Assembly: GCF_000003605.2 (NCBI RefSeq)
Contig: NW_003156240.1
Coordinates: 187,821-211,786, forward strand
Reading direction: 5' to 3'
DNA from: Saccoglossus kowalevskii
Lineage: Eukaryota; Hemichordata; Enteropneusta; Harrimaniidae
DNA: 23,966 nucleotides
Shown: positions 10,460-21,100 of the stretch, one piece after another
How positions within the stretch are numbered: position 1 is the stretch's first letter
How the letters are laid out: each line of letters starts with the position of its first letter
The notes under the pieces: generated by a model
What the model was told of the DNA's origin: nothing
Database searches by the model: none
What the model saw: only the letters and a program-made list of their open reading frames with translations
Translations under genes and position numbers: made by a program

Positions 10460-11377
10460 CAAACTCATACAGGCTATTGGACCAATATTACAGATTCGAA
10501 GTGGACGCTGGGGGAGCTTCAATTTGTTCACCTTTCTTTAAATATAGCCAGCACACAAATTCCCCAGAGAATGATCCCCTCAATTCAAATCAAGGGCAAC
10601 GAATAAGTATTGTGTCAAACCAGCCTTAACCGTTCCCACAAACACGCTATAACGAATAATGACACCTTAATAATTTTAATTAATAAACAGTATAGTATCA
10701 AACAACTAGTAAATGTACAATGCAAGATTAGCCAGCTGCAATATATCCACAGTGAAATTTATTATTATGACTCATAATTACTACTATACAGTTGTGATTC
10801 AAACAATACTTAATGCATGAAATGTCACTACAGTTCAGTGATAATAAGCTATCAAATATCACTACATAAACTATCAACCAGCACTATGCACTAAACGTGT
10901 AATTCCACTAACGGCAATAGTCTTAATGACGTCACAATATTTACTGATCGTCATAACACACAATGAAACAACTCGCACAGAAAGGTAACAAATCAGAAGT
11001 TCGACAAAAGTCAATAAATGTGAAAGCTAAGCACATCATACTTAATCGCTGGAAACCAGCAACCTATTATGGAAATACATTTGTGTAACAGTATTCAGGG
11101 CTCTCTCAGGCTCACAGCTGACTCCAACGGTGACTCGGATGATTCCTTTTTTTGTCACATGTGTTCAGTAAGAATCAATACGGTAAGTCGCCTGACTTGG
11201 ATGACTTTCTGCTCCGCTCACTGTAACAATAATTAACTGCTAAAATAATGATATATCCAGTTATCAGTCAACAGTAATACTATGTGTGACACTTGCAGCA
11301 TAATAATTATCGGATACCGATTAGTTGCAGGCATAAAGTGAATTGAACAATGTAGAAATTAATAACTTAAACATAAT

Positions 11378-11383
11378 TTATTA
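11378..11383 (-). terminator. Candidate poly(A) signal of gene B
   Basis: AATAAA on the minus strand (TTTATT on plus) is the first canonical hexamer I noticed after the gene B stop, about 560 nt downstream. Variant hexamers nearer the stop are possible, for example AATATA near 11930. Confidence 0.3.
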
Positions 11384-11945
11384 TTTTTAATCCGAGTCTA
11401 TAATATTATGTCATGTCACATGACCTGATATCAAAAGCGATTTCACTAGATTTGATGGTTTTACTGTCACATCTGGCAGTGGGGACCGGGACACTGAATT
11501 TCGTATTTGAGTGTGGTGTTTACGCCATGTACGGGAACACACACATACACATTTGGGTCTTTATAACAACAGATCATGGTCACACGGGCAAGATAATGCA
11601 AGTGACCTGTGAGGAGACAGTCTGAAATAGTTAGGCAAATGCCCTGTTAATGAATACACAATGTTTCTGGATATAAACAAATTTCAACAAAGAGAGAAAT
11701 ATTTGAGAAATACATTACTATAAACAAGATTTTTTGTATAACATTGTCATGAAAACAAACTAGAGAAAATTAGACGACGACACGAGAAAAATATACAACA
11801 AAAAATATATAAATATGCAGATCAAATGATACCAAGTTATGTTCTTGGGCATATACAACAGTAAGTCAGTGTGTCACGTCGCTGTCACAGAATGTTATGT
11901 AGTAATAACGTTCAATATACAATTATATATTAAATATACATGTGT

Positions 11946-12133
11946 TTAACTTTTTTGAGTTTTTTGCCGGGCACTGGCCTCATTATAATTTCTGGTATGT
12001 TGCTTTTTAGACAAATTAGCTCTCTCTTCGCTTCTCTTCTCTACTACACGTTTGATATGTCGTCTAGCAATAACAATCCCTCCAATCAATAGAGCAGCAA
12101 CAATGCATAGCAGTATAGACTGCGTTGCAGTTC
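11946..12133 (-). CDS. Gene B exon 7: transmembrane helix and cytoplasmic tail
   Basis: After acceptor CATGACCAG (phase 1) the exon encodes GTATQ, an 18-residue hydrophobic helix SILLCIVAALLIGGIVIA, then a basic stop-transfer stretch ARRHIKRVVEKR and a polar tail ending QKTQKS before TAA at 11946-11948. The positive charges after the helix fix the tail on the cytoplasmic side. There is no kinase, death or TIR domain. The single tyrosine (NYNE) is not in a standard signalling motif. Confidence 0.8.
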
Positions 12134-15100
12134 CTGGTCATGGGTAAAACAGATATGAAAAACCGTCATTACATTATTACCATATACATTGGTTGCAGCA
12201 CGTGCATATACTTATATAGAGAATAAAATGTGACAGACTACCTGTTACGCTGTCTTCACTATTTTCGTTATTGTCACCAATGGGAAAACCTTCAAACTCT
12301 AAAAATAAAGTAGAAATTATTCATAACAGGTAATTTATACAACACCCACATTATTACTAAATAAATAAATAAATTAATTAATAAATAAATAAATAAATAA
12401 ATAAATTTTCCCATACCTACCTTCTATATATATTTCTGTTGTAGACTCGCTCGTATTTCTGTTGACTGTAGATTCTACAAGAATGGAAGAAAAGTGTAAA
12501 TAATTACAACTTTAACTGCAGTGTCTTTTGTGTGTGAGTATGAATATTTACAGTAGTACATACCAATATTGCCTATTTTTCTAAAGTTCTTTTAATGTAA
12601 ATGCAGCTTATATTTGGTCTCGTAAAGTTTAGTACAATTATAACGCTTCTTTTCAACATGCGTATATTTATAGCTAAATATATAACAATCGAATCAGCAT
12701 TTTCAAATGCCACAGTGTTACATCAGCGTGATGTTTTTAAATTGCTTAATTATCTACAGCTTATAACTTTGGTTGCTAAAATGATTAATTATTAGAACGC
12801 GAAAAACGTTCATGATGTTTAAATTGCTACAGGTTTACGCAATTTACATTCCATGTACAATGTAAATTTCTTTCCATTGTAGGCGTTCCTAATATAGTCA
12901 AACATTCAAATATTCATTCGTTTGTATAGATACAGTAGTTAGGTAGAGTAGGTCTGAGATTGTGTGTATTACGTGTCATGGCCAAACGACTGAGACTATT
13001 TAGATATAATAATGACTTGTCGATATGGGGAAAATCTTGTACGTCAATATCAATTAAAATGACAGATGTTCAATGTCGAACGTATTTTATGTACGATGTC
13101 CAATGTCGAAAGTAGTTTATCTACGAATTATAAATACACTTTAATATTCAGCTTGCAATACACGTGGGTGTCACGTGCTGAATAATTCACAATTAACTTA
13201 ACTCTTGTGTTGCTGTGTATTGTATTGATATGCAATCATGTGGGGATACAAACAAATGCACAAATATATAAAACGTCAAATTTTGTATGTGTCTCGAGTC
13301 ACTTCGAGATCAGTATAATATGTTTTTATGAATGCATTTATACCTCTATATTGATAGACATCGGAAGTAAGTTCTTCTTTGGTACTAATGTAGCTTGCAA
13401 TACACGTCGGTGTCACGTGCTGAATAATTCACAATAACTTAACACTTTTATTGTTTTGCTGTGTATTGTATTGATATGCAATCATGTGGGGATATAAATA
13501 AATAAACAAATATATAAAACGTCAAATTTTGTATGTGTCTCGAGTCACTTCGAGATCAGTATAATATGTTTTTATGAGTGCATTTATACCTCTATATTGA
13601 TAGACATCGGAAGTAAGTTCTTCTTTGGTACTAATATAGTTACTTGTTGAATACGATGTAACTGGAATGACTGTCGCTATGTAACATATAGAGTAAAACA
13701 AATTTATATTAATGAATGGACAATTATTGGATTGTATTTATAAGAAAGAGAGTGACATTTAAATTTACTAAAGATGACAATGTGTTATCGTTGATCAAGT
13801 GTTTCACAAACTTGTTTTTACATGTGTACCTTTTATATGCTAGCAATGTACGCCACCATTACAATATTACATTTATTTATATATGGTATTATTATACATC
13901 TGTCACCGTAACGATTACAGTGTCGCTTAATTATGCAGTATTGTACTGGGTATTTTCATCCTACCACAAAGGAAATGCGAATTCAAAATATGAAATGATT
14001 ACGTGCATAAGTGTTCTCTAATAATAAAAAAAACCATTACATCCCCCAAGATTTGACCGGACCCCACACAAATAAGGCTCTATTTAAGCGCTTCGCTCTT
14101 CGCATATCAAATTTGTTTTAAGTTCTTTACATTACCCCTTTCGGCAAAAATGAAATTTCGCTTCAATATATTCACGGGCACGGTAATCAATTAGTTTCTA
14201 GTTGCAATCTGCATATAATAATTACTTAGTTAGCATTATTAATCACCCAATTTTTTGCTTTTCCACCAATTGCTACGTTTACATAATTTTTATCAGAGCC
14301 CTGTGGCTCGATCCAGCAAAAATGGTCGTGTATACGGGTTGGGGACGAGCCAACTACGGCTACATTATACTCTCGGGGTTAAACGCCGATAGTGTTTAGC
14401 TCTGACATGGCTCAAACCGTGTATACGCATCGGGGCCCAACTATTGGTCCGAAATAACGCCCTCAATCGTATTCTTCAATTAACCTCTCATTTCAAATAT
14501 GGAGGACAAATCATCGTTTGTAATTTCGCGTAATTTCTGGCTTAACAAAGAGGTACGCGCCCTAATATATATTTGGCAGAGTGAAAAAATACTGCTATAG
14601 CTCAACGGAAAGTGGAAAATGGCTTATGAAATTTGGCAGAAAAAGCTGGAAAGAACGACAGATCTAATGGACATTGAAGAAACTGTTTGAAGACACCCAA
14701 AAAATATATCGTAGAAGCGGTCACTGTACGGCGACGTAACCAGTGCATTGTTGTAGACTCATGACTGTTTATTTTTTTTCTCCCAGCTCAACAGCACCGT
14801 ACCATGTAATGACACAACACAGAGACACCCAAGATCGTTTCCAGCCATGTTGTTTTTATACAAGTATTTGACGACGCTGTTCCTTCCGGCGTTGATCGAA
14901 CTCAATTGAACTTTGGAAGATCTCGGCTCTCGTTCGGCCTCCGACCGTGTATGCGCATTAGTGTCTTGTTAATTGATGGGAAGAACAGTAGTTTGGCTCA
15001 TCAGATTTAAATAATCGATATAGAAGTTTAGCTTGCGTTTAAATGTTTGGCTTACTAATTAATCATGTATACTGTAATATACTTTATTTTACTTTACTTT

Positions 15101-18100
15101 ACTTTATACGACATTATGGTGAGCGATTAAACGAATATGTTGTCATACTACCCTGAAAATATGTTTAAGTCGGATTTAATTATATTCCAAAATGTAAATC
15201 TATTTGTATGTGTCATAAGTGTATAAAGTTGTTTTGCTGGCCAAAGTTTCTGCTGACCAAATGCTGGCAAAACAATACCTCCTTGGTAGAACTTTGGTAC
15301 ATAATTTATAGGCCTCGATTATTAATACCACACACATTAGATACTTAGACTCAACTAAAAAGTCTATTGGTAAAAAACTGAACAAAATTAGGAACGTGCA
15401 GCTTGACTTGTTTTTTTACCTTCTTCTTGTGGTCCGATATAGCATATGCTTAGGCCTGTATCTTTTGTCATCACGTCATAGCCAATCAATATGAAATCTA
15501 CTAGAGGTTGAGTATCTGAAAAATCTACAACATCGATCCATTCGTCATCATCAAAAGGAGTCATTTCTTTGACATGAGTTGATGTCATTCCATACAGTTT
15601 GTGGTAGTTGTAGTTGAACTGTAATTTTGTTATCTGATCTTGGTAGTTACTTGTCACAATAGACCATGGTTCATCTATAGTTTTTCTCATTTGTAATTCT
15701 TTGTATGGAGTTACAGCATATATGACACTCGTTGGAGCTACACAAGCGCTTATGACACTGGCACTTCCTGGTATTGGACTTGACCATACCCCACTCTCTA
15801 GAGATTGCATATGTACCAATGCATAGCTTTGTGTTACACCGACTACCCAACCATTTTCTGGCGACATGTCTACGTCAATCAAAGAAACTTCGGGGCCAAT
15901 CGGTCCCCGCATTGGACCCATATTTAAAGTTGTTAAATACAGTAGCATATCATGATCAACTATCAGCAAAACCATTGGTGGTGATGGTGTATTCTCTGTA
16001 ACATATATATAGAAATAACACGATATGCATTTTTATTCAAAACGTATGGTATGATAAGACAATCATTTTTCAAAAAAACTTACCTGTGCTGATTATATCG
16101 CAAAATACAATGGAAGATGACGTAATCAATGCCAATGCAGTGTTGAGATTTCTATCTCACACTTCTTGCCTGCCTACATAAATTAAAAAAACATGCCCTC
16201 AAATACAAGTACTTACGAATAAGTCGATGGACGATGCAAACACTTACTTACATTTATTGATATGTCAGAGGCCACTTTGATTGCATTGTGTTGATAACCG
16301 GTCTGAAGCATTTGAAATCTGCTGTCAGTCACTAGTATGTCAGTATTTGATTTAAATCCAGTTGACTCCCGAATCTTTACGTACTAATTACTTAGTTTGC
16401 ATTATTAATCATCCAATTGTTAGCTTTTCCACTAGTTGCCACATTTACACGACATATTTTATCGGAACCCTACCGTTCGAGCCGGCTCGAACCAGCAACA
16501 TTGGTCGTGTATATGCGTTGAGCTCGAGCCAACTTCGTCTTCATTAAACTCTCGAGGTTAAACTCCGATAGTGTTTGGCTCTGACATGGCTCCAACCGTG
16601 TATACGCATCAAGCCCAACTATCGGACAGAAGTCATGCTTCAATCGTATTCTTCAATTAACCTCTCATTTCAAATATGGGGGACAAAACATCGTTTGTAA
16701 TTTCGCGCCCTAATATATATTTGGCAGAGTGAAAAAATACTGCTATAGGTTGATAGCTCACCGGAAACTGGAAAAATAGCGTCCGAAATTATGCGCCAAA
16801 ACCTGGAAGAACGACAGATCTAATGGACATTGAAGAAACTTTTGAAGACACCGAAAAAAAGTATCGTTGAAGCGGTCACTGTACGGCGACGCAACCAGTG
16901 CATTGTTGCAGACTCATGACTGTTCTTTTTTCTTGCAGCTCAACAGCATCGTACCATGAAATGAAACAACACAAACAAAACACCCAAAATCGTTTCCAGC
17001 CATGTTGTTTACATACTAAGTATTTGACGGCGCTGTTACGTTCGGCTCTGATCGAACTGAATTGAACTTTGGAGGATCTCGGTTTTCGTTCGGCCTTCGA
17101 CCGTGTATACGCATTGGTGTATTTTTAATCGGTGGTTCAGTAGTTCGGCTCATCAGATTTAAATAATCGATATAGAAGTTTAGCTTGCTTTTAAATTTTG
17201 AGCTTACTAATTAATCTTGTATACTGTAAAACACTTTATTTTAGTTGTAAATAATTTTTACATAAACAACTTTTATTGGGTGTTTTGTATATAATTTATT
17301 TTCCCTGATTGTTGACGAGTTGAACGGAAATATAGGAGAAAAACTATATTCGCTAGATTTCCTTTACTCTGATTCATTCCTTCAGTGAAAATAGCAAGAA
17401 TAAAGTAATGCATTAAACACTGTTGCAAATAGGAAAATACAACTAAAACTATAATTGTATTGTTGTACAATATGCATATTCCGTATTTGTACAATTAGAA
17501 GCACATCTACACAAATGTAAATACAAGTCTGTGGTCAAAATACAACATACCCCAATGATTCTGCATGCATGCAAATAACACAATTGTTTTTTCATGTAAA
17601 ATGGAGATCTACCTCTAATATAAATATTACGAATACAGTATTCCTTATTTGTATTTCATGTCTCTAATATCCTTACCAAATGGGAGTTCTTTTATTTTAT
17701 TTACATTTGCCTGTCTTTACTGTTAGCGTTTAATCGAATATGTTGTAAGTATTATCCTGCAAAAAATATGCCAATCGGGTTTAATTATATTCCAAAATGT
17801 AAATCTGTGTGCATGTGTCTTAAATGTCTTAAGTTATTTTGCTGGCCAAAAATTCTGCTGACCAAATGCTGGCAAAACATTACCTCCTTGGTAGAACTTT
17901 AGTACATATTTTATAAGCTTCAATCAGTAATACCACACTCTCAACTAAAAAGTCTATTGTGTAACAAACTGAACAAAATCGGGAACGTTCTGCTTTACCT
18001 GCATTGTTTTCACCTTCCCCCTGTGGTCCGATATAGCACATACTTTGACCGTCATCATCTCTTACCATCACGTCATCGCCAACCAATATGAAATCTACTA

Positions 18101-21100
18101 GAGGTTGAAGATGAGAATAATCTATTAAGTCGAACCATTCGTCATCAACAAAGGGAGTCATTATTTTGACATGAGTTGATGTCATTCCACACAGTTTGTG
18201 ATAGTTGTAGTTGAACTGTAATTTGATTATCTGATCTTGGTAGTTACTTATCACAATAGACCATGGTGTATGTATAGTTTTTCTCATTTTTAATTCTTTG
18301 TATGGAGTTACAGCATATATGACACTCCTTGGAGCTACACAAGCGCTTATGACACTGCCACTTCCTGGTATTGGACTTGACCATACCCCACTCTCTAGGG
18401 ATTCCATATGTACCAAAACATAGCTTTGTGTTACACCGACTACCCAACCATTTTCTGGCGACATGTCTACGTCAATCAAAGAAACTTCGGGGCCAATCGG
18501 CCCTTTCATTGGTCGCATATTTAAAGTTGTTAAATACAGTAGCATATCATTATCAATTATCAGCAAAACCATTGAAGATGGTGGTGTATTCCCTGTAACA
18601 TATATGTAGAACGTGCAATTTTATTCGAAACGTAAGGTACGTTGAAACAACCATGTTGTCAAAAAAAAACTTACTTACCCGTTCTGATTATGGCGCAAAA
18701 TACATTAAAAGATGACGTAATCACTGTCAACACAACAACAAAAACTTTCCGTCAAATACAAGTGCATACGAATAAGGCGGTGGACGGTTCAAACACTTAC
18801 TTGCCATTATTGAGTAGTTAGAGGCCATTTTGATTGCATTATGTTCATTACTGGGCCATAGTAAAATAAATCCGTCATCAGACGCTACTATGTCATATAT
18901 TTCATTCGATGATCGAACTCCTATTGTCTCCCAGTCGTGCTTATGACGCGGTCTAACCATAACTTCAGTGAGACCTTCTTGCCAAGCTAACCCCATAAGT
19001 ACTCCACTACCAATGTCTTCTATAGCCAGCAAGGGAACACTATTTGGTACTGTGTCCGCCCAGTCTTGCGTGAGTGATTCCCGGTATGTCAGTAAATTCG
19101 TGTCTGCTTCAACAGCCCATATAATACCCTGGTCTGAAAACGTGACCGACACGATGACAAAACGACTTGGGAAAACAAGGGACCATGAACCATCCATTGA
19201 TGCTCGCTGTTGCAGATATCCATGCTTTGTTATTCCAAGTAATTGCCCATCATCGAACATTGCCACATCTGTCGTACTATTTGTACCAGGTATGGGTCCT
19301 GAATTGACTTTATTTGCATCCAATATAGCTAAATGATAGTTTGCAGTTACTAGAATATATACATGGCTGTTCGTTTGACGTCGGAATCTTTCTCTGTGTA
19401 CTGATGAGAGCCTAGCATCCTGTAAATCTAGTGACAATACGAAAGCTTATGTTAACATTATTAATACACATAATTCAATATTTCTAATAATTCCTCTTTG
19501 TGCATTTGTGTTTCTATACTCTTACGTAAATAGATCGGTTTTTAAAGATACATTTTCACAATTTTGGATTCTAGACATAGTTTTAAATATTTTTGCATAT
19601 ATATTTGCACAAGCTTGAGTTCACCAAACGGAAAAGTACATAAATTGGGAGATATTTTTGTGCCGGTCTTTTCAAACTTTATTTTTCTCTTAGGTGCTTA
19701 TTGTGAGTGCATGTGTCTCTCTAATCTAATAGTGCGTGTTAATGGGTAGGACATACTTTACTCTGATTTGTATTGCTGAGTAAAAAGCCTGCTGAATAAT
19801 TCCGGTGCGAGGCGAACACATTACTGTACCACCGCACAGGTTTAGTTATGTTAGGCATGCGAGTTGACAAATCCTGTCACAATGTGTATCAAAATCAGGA
19901 CCTTGACGTCCTTTGTGGCTAGGCGAATGTGACACTGTTTTATACTACCCCGAATCGCGAGTGCATGGAACAGAAACGCAGGACACTGTGTAATAATTGT
20001 GTGGGCTTCAAGTATGTCTTACATAAACGAACTTTGGTTGCTCTGGTTCGTGGCTTAATGGCTAACTGACTGACTGATAACAATATTGAGGTAAACATAA
20101 TTTTTTTGAAATGTCATATTATCAGTCACATGAGTATGTGTCATTTCGCACAACAATTTACAAACACATGAAACAAGGAAACTGTTGAGCACGTGCACAT
20201 TACAAATTAAAGGTCATAAAATACCTGACTTGAGAATAGAAGAAAACTCTTTACTGCAACTATGTCATGTTTAAACACATCGTATGGTTTATCAGGGATG
20301 TTATGATTAGTTAGAATACATACATATTCGCTCTGCTACATGATTAATGACATTCAGACAAATTACAAATATTAGTTCTTTTAACAAAAACACTATACCC
20401 GATGAACAGCCTCGTTCAATTGGTCGCCACTTCTTAGTCAAGTTCAGAATCAAATTCACAATTTGTTTGATAGACACAACGGTCCATATAATTTAGTACA
20501 CCACACAACATATAGACATACTTTTCAATTATATCAACATTTATCAATACAGAAACAACGTCAGTGTTACAGTATGTTTCAATACATAATGATCTATTGA
20601 GCATGGTCTTTTGTCTTTGTCATATGTGATTTCTTTCTTCTTTTTACAAGGTAGCAAAAGGAGAAACACGTGTTAAAAATGATCAATGATTCAGATCTTC
20701 TCTAAAAGTTACTAAACATGCTATTATAACAACCTATACAGTTTGAAAATAAGCAAATACGGTATGCTAATGTGTCTACCAATGTTTGTCTAAAAATTAC
20801 TTAATGGCCAATTGTATAGAACGAAGAAATCGTTTAGTGGTTTTACGTTCTGCAAGTATCACTGGCAGTTGCAAGTTGGTTTGATGGAATCAATTTGTGC
20901 ACGATATTGCTAATTTTGTTATAAATCATAAATACATAGTAGCAGAAGTACTGCGCGGACAACTGCAATGACAATTTAGATTATATCAGAAGTTGTAGCA
21001 CATATGCTAATATACAATCTACCTTGAGTATGGCCTTAGCGACCTAAAATACACTTAAAATATTAGTTATTTGAACCAGTGCAATGATCAACAGCCGCCG

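Larger units (their letters stand above)
9517..11945. other. Intergenic region downstream of gene B
   Basis: I see no coding exon here. Frames at 9897-10097, 10414-10629 and 11413-11625 (+) are short and featureless. It holds an X-box-like motif (10447-10459) and a possible poly(A) signal for gene B (11378-11383, minus strand). The rest is AT-rich sequence. Confidence 0.5.
12475..15419. other. Gene B intron 4
   Basis: A 2945-nt intron. It holds a 30-nt doublet (13065-13124), a 242-nt tandem duplication (13151-13639), an ACTTT microsatellite (15081-15107) and the intronic part of the left segmental-duplication copy with its Myb/SANT-like relic. I looked for another propeller-module exon here and found none. 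Confidence 0.5.
14215..16376 (-). repeat. Segmental tandem duplication, left copy
   Basis: Contains intron sequence, a Myb/SANT-like relic, gene B exon 4 and a truncated relict of exon 2. It matches 16381-18936 in the same order and orientation. In a 60-nt intron sample (14215-14274 against 16381-16440) I count 9 differences. This copy lacks the block at about 17244-17720 of the right copy. It has extra sequence near 16140-16195 between exon 4 and the relict. Confidence 0.88.
16381..18936 (-). repeat. Segmental tandem duplication, right copy
   Basis: The partner of 14215-16376. It contains gene B exon 3 and, at its right end, the 3' part of intact exon 2. Splice sites and intron flanks align with those of exon 4. 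Because the breakpoint falls inside exon 2, only this copy keeps the full exon; the left copy keeps the relict at 16248-16376. Confidence 0.88.

Noticed and set aside
15388-15419. Reading exon 4 through to a stop, giving a secreted short form
   Set aside because: The frame ends 10 codons past a good donor (GAAG|GTAAAA) whose phase fits exon 5. Retention is possible in principle but nothing supports it.
15774-16001. Plus-strand frame, with a near copy at 18371-18598
   Set aside because: Both lie antisense over the conserved parts of exons 4 and 3. Their similarity comes from the exon duplication, not from a plus-strand gene.
18968-19336. 122-codon open frame on the plus strand
   Set aside because: It is the antisense shadow of gene B exon 2, which has repeat structure and splice sites on the minus strand.
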